Below are positions 17,855 to 27,268 of a stretch of 64,000 nt of DNA, piece after piece (the first letter of the stretch is position 1; every line of letters starts with the position of its first letter). The translations under genes were made by a program, and so were the position numbers. The stretch spans positions 1,488,001-1,552,000 of the forward strand of contig NZ_RQHT01000014.1 of NCBI RefSeq assembly GCF_004770905.1. The letters are read 5' to 3'. The notes beneath the pieces were generated by a model. It did no database searches and was not told the origin of the DNA. It saw nothing but the letters and a program-made list of their open reading frames with translations. This DNA comes from Leptospira bandrabouensis. Its GTDB lineage: Bacteria > Spirochaetota > Leptospiria > Leptospirales > Leptospiraceae.

Positions 17855-17952
17855 GCCGCCCGTGCGGGCTACTTCGGAGTCCGCGTTCGCTTCCCCCTGA
17901 TTTGTCTGTCGTCAAATCAGGGTGCCTACGGCATCCTTCGTATCCCTGGCGG
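17855..17952 (+). repeat. Structured GC-rich intergenic element
   Basis: In an AT-rich gap of about 320 bases (17842-18160) lies a roughly 100-base GC-rich block bounded by CCGCC and GGCGG. Inside are a short hairpin (GCCCG-tg-CGGGC), a perfect 10-base inverted repeat CCCTGATTTG (17895-17904) / CAAATCAGGG (17913-17922), and GCC-tac-GGC. Composition unlike the surroundings suggests a dispersed mobile or repeat element, but I found no second copy in this window. I see nothing else in the rest of the gap. Confidence 0.5.
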
Positions 17953-18160
17953 TTCATTTTTATTTAATCAATGTTAGGTTTTTGTATTCGATAAAAATAC
18001 GGATCCTTACTTTTCTACTACGAGAGGAAAACTTTTGATTATTTGATAAGTATTAGTCCTAAAGTAGGTCTCTGGTTCAAAAACGGATACTGTTCTATAA
18101 ATATTAGAATTATTTAAAAAATCCCCTTTACGTAAGAAATTTGGTTATTATGTTTTTGGA

Positions 18161-19018
18161 ATGTTTCAAAAAACACTCTCTTTCGCTTTCGCCTTTATCT
18201 TCACAATCCAATGCGCACGTGATAAAAAAGATACGGATTTTACTTCGTTAGCACTTCTTGCGTTACTGAACAGTTCGTCTTGTACTACAACCTTTGGGGC
18301 AGGAGTGCCTGAGTGGATTCAAACTAGTTTCACTTGTGTTACTGTGTCTGTCAGCGGATCTAATTATGTATTTAAGTTTAATTCAGTTCCTACTTATAAG
18401 AGCATTTATTGGGGTTCTTCAAGTGCGAATTACGAAACGACTATGTATGCGAATTCAGGACAAACAAATGCTGCAAATCCTAATTTAATCAAATCACAAA
18501 ACTATACCTTAACGGTTCCTATGAACAATACTGATACAACAGCAACCACTTCCGGATTCGGAATGATTGGAGTTTCCACCAATGGAATTGCCATTTATAA
18601 TGACCAAGCTGCTCCCGGTGATTCCCTCTCTACAGAATATTATACATTTGATTCTGCCCAAGGACATCCAACCAATACTGGAGCTTATCATTATCATGTA
18701 GAACCACCAAAAATTTCGAATAACGATAGTAAGTTGGTTGGAATTGCCAAAGACGGGTATCTGATTTTTGGGAAAAAACACGATTCGACCACAGCGAATT
18801 TAACCACTGGATTTACTTTAGGTGATGCCAATAGTAGTACAAAGTGTACGGATGCTGCTAATAATGCATCAGTGCCTACCACTTGGTCGGGAGCCAGTAA
18901 TTACAATACGTCTAAAACCGCCGGAACTGCTCGACATTATCATGTGAATAATGGAACTGAGGTCAATGGAATTATTCTTTCTGGTAAACTCATCGGTCAA
19001 GGTGGCTCCACAAACTAA
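18161..19018 (+). CDS. YHYH-domain lipoprotein
   Basis: 285 residues. The N-terminus is a lipoprotein signal ending IFTIQC. The mature protein carries the defining YHYH motif (GAYHYHVEPP at about 183) and a second histidine cluster RHYHVNNG at about 262. The YHYH family is found in secreted proteins and has no proven activity; clustered histidines suggest metal binding. It is the first gene of a three-gene set with a MORN-repeat lipoprotein and an SCO1-like protein, the last of which belongs to a copper-handling family. Confidence 0.8.
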   Translation: MFQKTLSFAFAFIFTIQCARDKKDTDFTSLALLALLNSSSCTTTFGAGVPEWIQTSFTCVTVSVSGSNYVFKFNSVPTYKSIYWGSSSANYETTMYANSGQTNAANPNLIKSQNYTLTVPMNNTDTTATTSGFGMIGVSTNGIAIYNDQAAPGDSLSTEYYTFDSAQGHPTNTGAYHYHVEPPKISNNDSKLVGIAKDGYLIFGKKHDSTTANLTTGFTLGDANSSTKCTDAANNASVPTTWSGASNYNTSKTAGTARHYHVNNGTEVNGIILSGKLIGQGGSTN

Positions 19019-19035
19019 TTTCCCAAATTACAAAC

Positions 19036-19611
19036 ATGGAATTAATCAAATTAAGATCGATTTTTCTATTTTCGATTTTTATCACCTCTCTGGTTCATTG
19101 TGGAGAGGTGGTGATGGATCATGATCCAGATTTGAGTCTTGGATTAGAAAGTATCTACTATTATAAAGGTCAGAAATTTTCAGGAAAAATGAAATCAATC
19201 CATCCAAATGGAACTGTGCGGATCACTACTTTTTTGAACGGGTTAGAAGATGGGTTAACTTCGGATACCTATCCAAACGGCCAAATCAGCGCTGAATATT
19301 TTTACAAACAAGGGAAACGTATAGGAACTCATCGAGGTTGGTATGAGGATGGCAAAGCTAGATTCCAATTTTCCTATATTGACGACTTGGCCGATGGAGA
19401 CCATTGGGAATGGTACGAAAGTGGAAAGGTTTTTCGATACGCCAAATTTAACAAAGGTTTAAATGTCGGAACAAAAGTTTGGCGTAAAGATGGTAAGATT
19501 TATTCCAATTATACTTATTCTCCTGAAAGATTGTATGGAGTTGTTGGATCAAAATTATGTTTTAAATTAAAAGGTGATGAGACCAATCAAAAAACAGTAA
19601 TCAATCCATGA
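19036..19611 (+). CDS. MORN_2/YwqK-type repeat lipoprotein
   Basis: 191 residues with an N-terminal lipobox (FITSLVHCGE). Four or so repeats of the form G-x-W/Y-x(2)-(D/S)GK-x(3)-(Y/F) are visible: HPNGTVRITTFLNG, YPNGQISAEYFYKQG, YEDGKARFQFSY and YESGKVFRYAKF. These are MORN-variant repeats as in YwqK-like proteins. The stop overlaps the SCO-like start by 4 bases, and only 17 bases separate it from the YHYH gene. Probably a periplasmic or surface scaffold; role unknown. Confidence 0.75.
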   Translation: MELIKLRSIFLFSIFITSLVHCGEVVMDHDPDLSLGLESIYYYKGQKFSGKMKSIHPNGTVRITTFLNGLEDGLTSDTYPNGQISAEYFYKQGKRIGTHRGWYEDGKARFQFSYIDDLADGDHWEWYESGKVFRYAKFNKGLNVGTKVWRKDGKIYSNYTYSPERLYGVVGSKLCFKLKGDETNQKTVINP

Positions 19612-20318
19612 TCATTTTGAATCGTTATATTATTTATATTTTATTTATTATCATCAATTTTTCCTCTTGTGGTTGGTATCACCGTGAGGAAGGAGAAAAA
19701 GATTCCAATTTAACGTTCTTTGATACTCCAAAAAAAGATAAGTTACCTTATTATCGAGGTAAAGATTTAGAAGCTTTTTGGGTGGATAAAAATGAAGAAC
19801 CAAATTCTGCAAGAAAGGTAGACCCTTTTATATTTCAAAACCAACTAGGTCAAAACATAGACGAATCCCACTTTAAAGGAAAAATTACAGTCGTATCGTT
19901 TTTCTTTGCTAGGTGCCACGGAATTTGTCCTAATATTATTAGAAATTTGAAATTTGTTCAATCTGAAATTACAAATACTAAAAATATTCAAATTGTTTCT
20001 TACTCAGTAACTCCTGATTTAGATACTCCGGCGGAATTAAAAAAATTTGCGGAGGAAAAGGGAATTTATTCCAAAAACTGGAATTTGTTAACAGGCGACC
20101 GTGAAAAAATCTTTGCAGTAGCTCGTAATACTTTTCAAGCAGATACTAACACAATTAATAAAAACCCTATAAAAGATTTTGTTCACTCGGAACAAATATT
20201 TTTAATCGATCCTAATTTAAACTTTCGTGGAGTTTATAATGGAAATCGAGGTGAGTCTATAAAAACCATGTTAGACGACATGAAACTGTTAGTTGGAGAA
20301 TTTTCATTCATTCAGTAA
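19608..20318 (+). CDS. SCO1/SenC-family thioredoxin-fold lipoprotein
   Basis: 236 residues. The lipobox is at Cys21 (NFSSC). The thioredoxin-like domain has the copper-binding pair C103-x3-C107 (ARCHGICPN) and the conserved histidine at about 193 (DFVHSEQIFLIDP), the three ligands of SCO proteins that deliver copper to cytochrome oxidase or act as thiol reductases. It overlaps the MORN gene (ATGA). With no oxidase subunit gene nearby, its partner may be the YHYH protein or an enzyme elsewhere. Confidence 0.85.
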   Translation: MIILNRYIIYILFIIINFSSCGWYHREEGEKDSNLTFFDTPKKDKLPYYRGKDLEAFWVDKNEEPNSARKVDPFIFQNQLGQNIDESHFKGKITVVSFFFARCHGICPNIIRNLKFVQSEITNTKNIQIVSYSVTPDLDTPAELKKFAEEKGIYSKNWNLLTGDREKIFAVARNTFQADTNTINKNPIKDFVHSEQIFLIDPNLNFRGVYNGNRGESIKTMLDDMKLLVGEFSFIQ

Positions 20319-20420
20319 CGAATTTCCAGATTGGTTTTTTTTGATACAAATTAAAAAAAAGGCTGACTTCGAATTCCTTTGCTACAAAAATCATACTTCT
20401 GTTTTAGGAAGCGGTTTTTT

Positions 20421-22250
20421 GTGAAAAAAAACAAAAAAGAAAATTTAATCCCACCTTCTTCGGTAAAAGGAGAAGACAAAAAGCAAGAGCTGATCCTAAG
20501 ACAAATGGAAACTCTTGGGAAACTCGGCCATTGGGAGGTCGATTTTGTTAATCAAACTTTACATTGGTCGGAAGGTGTTTTTCGCATTTTAGAAATGGAT
20601 CCTTCATCGATGCCAGTCGACTTGGAGAAAGGATATTTATTTGTCCACCCAGAGGACCGAGAACTTGCGACCTTACATATGAATGAGGTTTTAGAAAAAG
20701 GAATCAGCTACGATTTAGAATGTAGGCTTGTGACCACCACCGGCAAAGTCAAATTTGTGCATTCCCGCGCTGAGGTAGTTCGCAATGAAAAAAATGAACC
20801 AATGCAAATTGTCGGAATTTTCCAAGATGTTACGGAACAAAGAGAAGCTTATTATAAATTAAAACAGCAAGAGATGCGTTTAAGCACCATTCTCCAGTCG
20901 GAACCGGAATGTGTAAAAGTAGTTTCCCCTGATGGAGTTCTTATCGAGATGAATCCAGCTGGTCTCAACATGATTGAGGCAGATTGTCCTGAAGATGCCA
21001 TTGGTCAAAAAATTGAATCACTTATCTTTCCTGCCGATTTAAAATTTTACAGATCCTTACACCAAAATGCTTTAAAAGGAATTAAATCCAGTGCTCGTTT
21101 CCGTATCATTGGAATGAAGGGAACGGAACGTTGGATGGAAAGCACTGCTGTACCGTTAACCAACCAATTTGGGGAAGTCAATTCGGTTCTAAGTGTAACT
21201 CGTGATATTTCCGAAAAGGTCATAAACGAGGAAAAACTGATAAGAATCAAACGTAACCAAGAAGCATTGATTAATGGTACTTCAGATTTAATTTGGTCAA
21301 TTGATGCTAACTTTCGTTTGGTGGCTGCTAATCAATCATTTTTAAGCTTACTAAGTTTTTTGCAACAAGCAACTGCAAAAGAAGGGGACTCCGTACTTGT
21401 TAAAACGATTGGTGAAGATTTTTACCTCAAGTGGAAAGGATATTATGAAAGAGGACTCTCTGGTGAATCTTTTACTAGTTATGAAAATTTTATAAGTCCT
21501 ATCACAAAGCTGGAAGAACATAAAGAGGTTTATTTTAATCCAATCCAAAATGCAGAAGGCCAAATCACAGGCCTTGCTTGTTTTTCAAAAGACATCACTG
21601 ATTTAATGACAAAACGAATGGAATTGGTTGCCAGTGAAAAAAGATATCGAGCCCTGGTAGAAAATGGAATTGATGTGATTGCTATATTAACCACTGAAGG
21701 CAAAGCAAAGTATGTCTCTCCGTCTGTTACAAAAGTATTGGGATATTCGGAAGCAGATGCTATGCATATGAATATATTCGATTTTTTACATCCAGATGAT
21801 ATTCCAAAAATTAGAAAACGATTGGAAGAAGTTTGTAAGATTCCCATCGGAAATTCTCTCCCCAGTCATAATTTCAGAATCAAACATCTGGATGGTACCT
21901 GGAGGTGGGTGGAATCCACGATCACCAATTTAATCGAAGATGAATCCATTGGCGGAATTGTGGACAATTTTCACGATATTACGGAACGCAAAACACAAAT
22001 CGATGCCATCCAAATCCAAAACCAAAAGTTAAGAGATATTGCGTGGACTCAGTCGCATGTGGTCCGAAGTCCTCTAGCAACGATTATGGGTCTTGTGGAA
22101 CTCATTCGGACCGGTAGTTTGACGAAAGAGGAAGAATATAAAACTCTGCAGTATTTGCTCGAATCAGCAAACGAATTGGACCAAGTGATTGGTGCAATTG
22201 TGCGAAAGTCGCAGGAAGTGATTCTTCCTGAATTTAATTCAAAATCTTAA
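20421..22250 (+). CDS. Multi-PAS signalling protein with kinase dimerisation region but no ATPase domain
   Basis: 609 residues, cytoplasmic, with four PAS/PAC units (about 30-145, 150-275, 280-400, 410-530). PAC-type endings such as GIFQDVTEQREAY and SVTRDISEKV are visible. A final helical hairpin (VVRSPLATIMGLVELI to LDQVIGAIVRK) resembles a histidine-kinase dimerisation domain in which the usual H-E/D is replaced by H-V-V-R-S-P. The protein ends there, without the catalytic ATPase domain. The start is GTG 20421, with AGGAAG 9 bases upstream; a TTG at 20379 would add a basic tail without support. It may serve as a sensor scaffold or be phosphorylated in trans. Confidence 0.8.
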   Translation: MKKNKKENLIPPSSVKGEDKKQELILRQMETLGKLGHWEVDFVNQTLHWSEGVFRILEMDPSSMPVDLEKGYLFVHPEDRELATLHMNEVLEKGISYDLECRLVTTTGKVKFVHSRAEVVRNEKNEPMQIVGIFQDVTEQREAYYKLKQQEMRLSTILQSEPECVKVVSPDGVLIEMNPAGLNMIEADCPEDAIGQKIESLIFPADLKFYRSLHQNALKGIKSSARFRIIGMKGTERWMESTAVPLTNQFGEVNSVLSVTRDISEKVINEEKLIRIKRNQEALINGTSDLIWSIDANFRLVAANQSFLSLLSFLQQATAKEGDSVLVKTIGEDFYLKWKGYYERGLSGESFTSYENFISPITKLEEHKEVYFNPIQNAEGQITGLACFSKDITDLMTKRMELVASEKRYRALVENGIDVIAILTTEGKAKYVSPSVTKVLGYSEADAMHMNIFDFLHPDDIPKIRKRLEEVCKIPIGNSLPSHNFRIKHLDGTWRWVESTITNLIEDESIGGIVDNFHDITERKTQIDAIQIQNQKLRDIAWTQSHVVRSPLATIMGLVELIRTGSLTKEEEYKTLQYLLESANELDQVIGAIVRKSQEVILPEFNSKS

Positions 22251-22297
22251 GGATTTTCACTTGCCACCGAGTTTTCTTTGGTTCTAATTCTGGAACC

Positions 22298-22885
22298 ATG
22301 ATTCTTTCAACATTCTTATCCGATTTATTCCTGTCCCTCGTCTCGCTCTTTGTAGCGTATCGCTTTGTTGCTAAATCTTCCATCCCTTCTCGGGCCGCTT
22401 TGTATGGATTTGGTATCATTGGAATCTCGGCTGGCCTTGGTTCGATTCATTTTCTAGGTATCAATACTCTTGATCCAATTTATCGTTTTTTTGTAGGGTT
22501 GTCTGGTTGTTTGGGAGTGCCACTACTTGGACTTGCATTTTTTCATTTCACATTTCGGTCTCTTTCGGAAAAAACTTTTTTCCTATTTATTGCTGTCGCT
22601 TTTCTACTTTACTTAACATTTTCTTACCTCTACCCACTAGGGATTTATTCGACTGTTGTTGGTGGAATTGCTATGTTAATCATTCTGATTAGTTCCATCG
22701 TAAGATTTCCACGAAAATCAAATGCAGCGTTGATGGGTATCGTAGGTTCTGTTTTATTTATCGTAGCAGGCCTTGTGATTGGGACGAAAGGATCAACAGG
22801 ACCAATCCTAAACGTTGATATTTTTCATATCCTGCTTGCGATTGCCAATTATTGTATCGCAGAAGGAATTAGAAAATTAAGCTAG
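22298..22885 (+). CDS. Polytopic membrane protein, about six helices
   Basis: 195 residues, nearly all hydrophobic, with six likely helices and short loops (for example FVAKSSIPSR and RFPRKSNA). It lies about 50 bases after the PAS protein gene and before the diguanylate cyclase gene, same strand. No signature I recognise; could be a small sensor or channel. Function unknown. Confidence 0.65.
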   Translation: MILSTFLSDLFLSLVSLFVAYRFVAKSSIPSRAALYGFGIIGISAGLGSIHFLGINTLDPIYRFFVGLSGCLGVPLLGLAFFHFTFRSLSEKTFFLFIAVAFLLYLTFSYLYPLGIYSTVVGGIAMLIILISSIVRFPRKSNAALMGIVGSVLFIVAGLVIGTKGSTGPILNVDIFHILLAIANYCIAEGIRKLS

Positions 22886-22927
22886 ATTTATATCGAGGAG
22901 TTTAGAATCATCTTTCATAGGTTATCT

Positions 22928-23944
22928 ATGGAAAACTCCTCTTCTGATTCAACGTTAGAAAAAATACTAAAAATACAAACTGAACTAACGGCTGCTAAAC
23001 CAGATGTCCCTTACTTATTAGATCTTATCACTCATCGTGCAAAAGAAATCACTGGTTCCGAAGGAGCAGTTTTTGAACTTGTGGAGGGTGATGATTTAGT
23101 TTATCGTGCAGCCAGTGGTACAGCAGAAAAACAGATTGGACTTAGGTTACCAGTAAAAGATAGTTTTTCTGGACTTAGCCTTCAATCTAGAACTTCATTG
23201 TATTGTATTGATTCGGAAGAAGATGATCGAGTGAATCGCGAGGCTTGTCGTGTTGTGGGTCTTCGTTCTATGATAGTTTTACCTCTATACTTTGCTACTG
23301 AAGTCTTAGGAGTTTTAAAAGTACATAGTTCAAAAGTTGGATTTTATTCGACTAACGATTCTTCTGCGTTAAATATGTTATCAGGTACAATGGCGGCCGT
23401 TTTACACAATGCATATCGTTGGGCAGAAAGAGAAAAAAGTTTACAATCAATGGCTTATCTTGCTAGTCATGATGCACTCACTGGAATTTACAACCGATCT
23501 GCATTTTACGATTATTTAAGAAAAGGGCTCTCTCGGATCACAAACGATGGTTCTTCTTTGACAATTGCTCTCTTCGACTTAGACGGATTGAAAAAAGTGA
23601 ATGATAACCATGGGCATGCAGCGGGAGATTTTTATATTTCTCGGTTTGCTAGCCGCTTTACTCCACTCGTCCAAAACCACGATATACTCGCAAGACTAGG
23701 TGGGGATGAGTTTGGTTTGATTCTGATACATAAAGAACCTAAAAACTCGATTCTGAAACTTCTCGATCATATTCGGTCTATGGTCGAAGGAGAAATCCAT
23801 TTTGAATCTACTAAACTCCAGATTAAAACTAGTATGGGTATTTCCTTTTATCCTGAAGATGGATCAGATTTGGAAACATTAATGGCAGTTGCTGATAGTC
23901 GGATGTATGAAAACAAACGCAAACGAAAAAAAGAAGAAAATTGA
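22928..23944 (+). CDS. GAF-GGDEF diguanylate cyclase
   Basis: 338 residues. A GAF domain (about 15-160) has the pattern SEGAVFELVEGDDLVYRAASG and a second half LRSMIVLPLYFATEVLGVLKV. The GGDEF domain (about 170-335) contains FDLDGLKKVNDNHGHAAGD and an intact RLGGDEF active site, so it should make cyclic di-GMP. The inhibitory RxxD site five residues upstream is absent (QNHD), so product feedback is unlikely. Cytoplasmic, ligand-regulated through GAF. The neighbouring PAS protein may belong to the same signalling path, but no direct link is visible. Confidence 0.92.
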   Translation: MENSSSDSTLEKILKIQTELTAAKPDVPYLLDLITHRAKEITGSEGAVFELVEGDDLVYRAASGTAEKQIGLRLPVKDSFSGLSLQSRTSLYCIDSEEDDRVNREACRVVGLRSMIVLPLYFATEVLGVLKVHSSKVGFYSTNDSSALNMLSGTMAAVLHNAYRWAEREKSLQSMAYLASHDALTGIYNRSAFYDYLRKGLSRITNDGSSLTIALFDLDGLKKVNDNHGHAAGDFYISRFASRFTPLVQNHDILARLGGDEFGLILIHKEPKNSILKLLDHIRSMVEGEIHFESTKLQIKTSMGISFYPEDGSDLETLMAVADSRMYENKRKRKKEEN

Positions 23945-23993
23945 TCGCTGCAAAGCCTATACTCTGTAACCAACATTTGTCTAATAAAGACAA

Positions 23994-25238
23994 ATGAGTT
24001 TTAGTTCCCCATTATTTTCAGAGTTCCGTCTTCCCAATGGTGTTACCCTTCCGAACCGAATTGTAAAGGCAGCCATGGAAGAAAATCTTTCCAACCCTAA
24101 TTTAGAACCAGACAAGGCACTTTGGAATTTATATGAAGCCTGGGCTCACGGTGGCGTTGGGACTATGATCACGGGTAATGTAATGGTGGATCACAGAGCC
24201 ATGACAGGACCAGGTGGTGTGGTTTTGGAGGAAGATACTCCCTTAGAAGGATTTCGTTTGTGGTCATCCAAAGCAAAAGTGGCAGGTGGAAAGATCATCA
24301 TGCAAATCAACCATCCAGGCAGACAAGTGTTAGCAAAGTTAGGTGGAGAAGTATGGGCTCCTTCTGCGGTGCCTGTAGATTTAGGAAACTTTTCTAAACT
24401 CCTCGGAAAACCGAGAGCCATGACAGAATCAGAAATTTATGAGACCATCCAAAGGTTTGCCAAAACTTCGCAATTGGCAGAGGAATCAGGTTTTGATGGA
24501 GTGGAAATCCATGCGGCCCACGGGTATTTAATTAGTCAGTTTTTATCTCCTATTGCCAATCAAAGAAAGGACGTGTGGGGTGGTAGTTTAGAAAACCGGT
24601 CTAGGTTTTTGATAGAAGTAATCAAAGCAGTCCGGCAAATTGTAAAACCAAATTTCATTGTTTCTGTAAAATTAAATTCTGCTGATTTCCAAAAAGGGGG
24701 ATTTCAGTTTCAAGATGCCAAAGAAGTTATCTCCAATATACAAACATTAGGTGTAGATTTTATTGAATTGTCTGGAGGAAATTATGAAGCTCCTGCTATG
24801 CAAGGAGAGTCTAGGGATGGCTCTACGATTTCTAGAGAAGCCTACTTTTTAGAGTTTGCAAGTGAAGTCGCAAAAACGGCAACGGTTCCCATTTTAGTGA
24901 CAGGTGGAATTCGTAGAAAACAAATCGCAGAATCAGTTTTGGAATCAGGGGTTCCATTAGTGGGGATTGCCACAGCTTTGGCCCTTAATCCAAACCTTCC
25001 CAATCATTGGAAAACGAATGTTCCATGGGATACTCGTTTACCAGACCCAAATTGGAAATCTAAAACATTAAAAGGTTTAGCCAATATGGCCATGGTTCGT
25101 TACCAATTGAATCGATTGTCCGAAAACAAACAGCCCCAATTCAATGTTTCACCTATCATGCGATTGGTGATAGACCAAATTCGGTTGGCTCGTTTGACAA
25201 AACGATACCAAAATTGGATTCGTAACCACTCCAAGTAA
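23994..25238 (+). CDS. NADH:flavin oxidoreductase / Old Yellow Enzyme family
   Basis: 414 residues, FMN-dependent TIM-barrel reductase. It begins with the characteristic LPNGVTLPNRIVKAAMEE and has MQINHPGRQV in the barrel. The family signature HAAHGYLISQFLSPIANQRKD follows, then SLENRSRFL and a late phosphate-binding strand ILVTGGI. The family reduces activated alkenes and related substrates. Long for the basic family, with a C-terminal extension (about 345-414) of basic helices. No obvious operon partner. Confidence 0.9.
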   Translation: MSFSSPLFSEFRLPNGVTLPNRIVKAAMEENLSNPNLEPDKALWNLYEAWAHGGVGTMITGNVMVDHRAMTGPGGVVLEEDTPLEGFRLWSSKAKVAGGKIIMQINHPGRQVLAKLGGEVWAPSAVPVDLGNFSKLLGKPRAMTESEIYETIQRFAKTSQLAEESGFDGVEIHAAHGYLISQFLSPIANQRKDVWGGSLENRSRFLIEVIKAVRQIVKPNFIVSVKLNSADFQKGGFQFQDAKEVISNIQTLGVDFIELSGGNYEAPAMQGESRDGSTISREAYFLEFASEVAKTATVPILVTGGIRRKQIAESVLESGVPLVGIATALALNPNLPNHWKTNVPWDTRLPDPNWKSKTLKGLANMAMVRYQLNRLSENKQPQFNVSPIMRLVIDQIRLARLTKRYQNWIRNHSK

Positions 25239-25250
25239 AAAATTTGCTGT

Positions 25251-26297
25251 TTATAATCCTTTGTTATTTTCTTTGTAGAACTTGTTCCGAAATACAAGCG
25301 CGAATTTAACAAGTAAAATAAGGGCCGGAACTTCAATGAGAGGGCCAATCACACCAACAAATGCAGCACCACTTTGGATTCCAAAAACACCAATAGCGAC
25401 AGCAATTGCTAATTCAAAGTTATTCCCTGTTGCTGTAAAACTAACGGCAGCATTTTTTGAATAATCTACTCCTAACTTGTATCCGATCCAAAGGCTTAGA
25501 AAAAACATAATTCCAAAATACAAAAGTAAGGGGATTGCCACTCGAATCACATCATTACTTAGTTCAAAAATCATTTCTCCTTTTAAACTAAACATAACAA
25601 CAATTGTAAATAATAGTGCTAAAAGTGTTAAAGGTGAAACTTTTGGTAGGAATTTTGTTTCATAGAATTCTTTTTTTCCAAACTTTTCAAATCCATATCT
25701 AGATAGAAATCCTAGTAAAAATGGTATTCCTAAATAAATTCCCACAGTTTCTGCGATATCTGAAATTTGAATAGAGACCTCTGATCCAGCCAAACCAAAA
25801 TATGGTGGAAAAATGGTTATGAACAAATAAGCATAAAAACTATAAAAGAAAACTTGAAATATACTATTTAAAGCAACTAATGCGGCTCCATATTCTCTGT
25901 CACCTTCTGCTAAATCATTCCAAACAATTACCATAGCAATACAACGAGCAAGACCAATGAGAATCAAACCTGTTCTATATTCTGGTTCATTTCCTAGAAA
26001 TAGAATAGCCAAAAAAAACATTAAAATTGGCCCAATAACCCAATTGAGTATTAGAGAAATTGTTAATAATTTCCCATCCTTAAATACCTTTCCCATCTCT
26101 CTATATTTTACTTTTGCAAGAGGAGGATACATCATAAGGATGAGTCCAATGGCCAATGGGATATTGGTTGTTCCAATAGAAAGAGCAGAAAATTCAGAAA
26201 CAACCGATGGAAAAAATTTTCCAATGAGTAATCCTAGGAGCATGGCTCCAAAAATCCAAAGAGTAAGAAATCTGTCTAAAAATGATAATGCTTTCAC
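25251..26297 (-). CDS. acr3: Arsenite efflux transporter, ACR3 family
   Basis: 348 residues with ten predicted helices. The key conserved cysteine is at 119 in [18 protein letters not shown], the ACR3 signature, and a second family block [20 protein letters not shown] with its essential glutamate follows. It exports arsenite (and maybe antimonite) from the cytoplasm by ion-coupled antiport. It abuts the DUF6428 gene, which ends one base before its start, and is the last gene of the ars operon driven from near 27650. It converges with the Old Yellow Enzyme gene. Confidence 0.95.
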   Translation of the reverse strand: MKALSFLDRFLTLWIFGAMLLGLLIGKFFPSVVSEFSALSIGTTNIPLAIGLILMMYPPLAKVKYREMGKVFKDGKLLTISLILNWVIGPILMFFLAILFLGNEPEYRTGLILIGLARCIAMVIVWNDLAEGDREYGAALVALNSIFQVFFYSFYAYLFITIFPPYFGLAGSEVSIQISDIAETVGIYLGIPFLLGFLSRYGFEKFGKKEFYETKFLPKVSPLTLLALLFTIVVMFSLKGEMIFELSNDVIRVAIPLLLYFGIMFFLSLWIGYKLGVDYSKNAAVSFTATGNNFELAIAVAIGVFGIQSGAAFVGVIGPLIEVPALILLVKFALVFRNKFYKENNKGL

Positions 26298-26834
26298 CTA
26301 ACAACATCCTACTTTTTCATTTGTATTTTCTTTTTGATTGGGAGTACAACAAGCAGAACTTGATTTTTCTAATTTAGGAAAGTTGATAACATCCTTGGGA
26401 AGTCCGCAACTTGCTGATGCTTTGCATTCCGTTTTCCCATTTTTTAGTTTGAAAAGAAGTGAATTTTTACCTGGAACCATTTCTGAAACAAAGTATTGTC
26501 GCATCGCTAATTGTTCGTTCCCAAATTCAACTCGTAAAATTGCATTGGAAGGGATCTCCATTACATTTGTTACTTTTTTAACTATAGAATTCACCTTGGA
26601 CAGTGTCATAGATTCCGTATCTTTTTCAATCGTTGGTTCTAATACTTGCAAAATCATTTCAGTCCAAGAATCAGATTTCCCACCGCAATCAACTGATTGA
26701 ATTTTTGCCAATTTAAACTCAGTAATATGGTAATTTGGTAATATCGTTTGGTTTTCCCCGTATTCAAAATTTAAATGAAGTTCGGGATATAATTCTAAGT
26801 TGGTTTGAAAATCTTTCCATGTTAGTGTATTCAT
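26298..26834 (-). CDS. DUF6428-like protein with Cys-Cys tail, in ars operon
   Basis: 178 residues, cytoplasmic. The core (about 1-130) begins LTWKDFQTNLELYPELHLNFEYG and contains the ITEFKLAKI strand, resembling the DUF6428 proteins often encoded in arsenic operons. The tail is unusual: it holds SSACCTP and ends KVGCC, two vicinal cysteine pairs suitable for binding As(III). It stands between arsC and acr3 with 11 and 0 base gaps, so it is surely co-expressed. A role as arsenite carrier to the pump is inference. Confidence 0.75.
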   Translation of the reverse strand: MNTLTWKDFQTNLELYPELHLNFEYGENQTILPNYHITEFKLAKIQSVDCGGKSDSWTEMILQVLEPTIEKDTESMTLSKVNSIVKKVTNVMEIPSNAILRVEFGNEQLAMRQYFVSEMVPGKNSLLFKLKNGKTECKASASCGLPKDVINFPKLEKSSSACCTPNQKENTNEKVGCC

Positions 26835-26845
26835 TTTATTCGCTC

Positions 26846-27268
26846 CTATAATTCCTTGTTCACAAAGTTTTCACAGTAACTTCGTATTTCTTCTCGAGTG
26901 TTTGCAAATGCTGTTTTTACTTCTTCCTCTGTTCCTGAAAGTTTAGAAGGATCAGAAAAGTTGTTGTGAAATCTTTTGGCATCACTAGGAAAATAGGGAC
27001 AGTTTTCTTTTGCGTGATCACATACGGTGATGAGAAAATCAAAAGGAATGTCTTTGTATTCGTTTATGTGATTGGAAGTATGTTTAGAAATATCAATTCC
27101 TACTTCTTTCATAGTGGCAATGGCCTTGGGATTGACACCGTGGGTTTCTATCCCTGCGCTATAAACATTGGCTTTTTCCTTTGCATAATACCGCATCCAA
27201 CCTTCTGCGATTTGACTTCTGCAACTATTTCCTGTACAAAGGATTAAAATATTTTTTGTTTTACTCAC
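26846..27268 (-). CDS. arsC: Arsenate reductase, thioredoxin-coupled
   Basis: 140 residues, low-molecular-weight phosphatase fold. The P-loop CTGNSCRS starts at Cys11. The two relay cysteines Cys83 and Cys90 (TVCDHAKENCPYF) are spaced as in the Staphylococcus enzyme, which reduces arsenate to arsenite with thioredoxin. I place the start at GTG 27268. It has AAGGAAG 5 bases upstream, overlaps the arsR stop by 8 bases and gives the family's usual length; the in-frame extension to 27334 lies inside arsR. Part of the arsR-arsC-DUF6428-acr3 operon. Confidence 0.93.
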   Translation of the reverse strand: MSKTKNILILCTGNSCRSQIAEGWMRYYAKEKANVYSAGIETHGVNPKAIATMKEVGIDISKHTSNHINEYKDIPFDFLITVCDHAKENCPYFPSDAKRFHNNFSDPSKLSGTEEEVKTAFANTREEIRSYCENFVNKEL

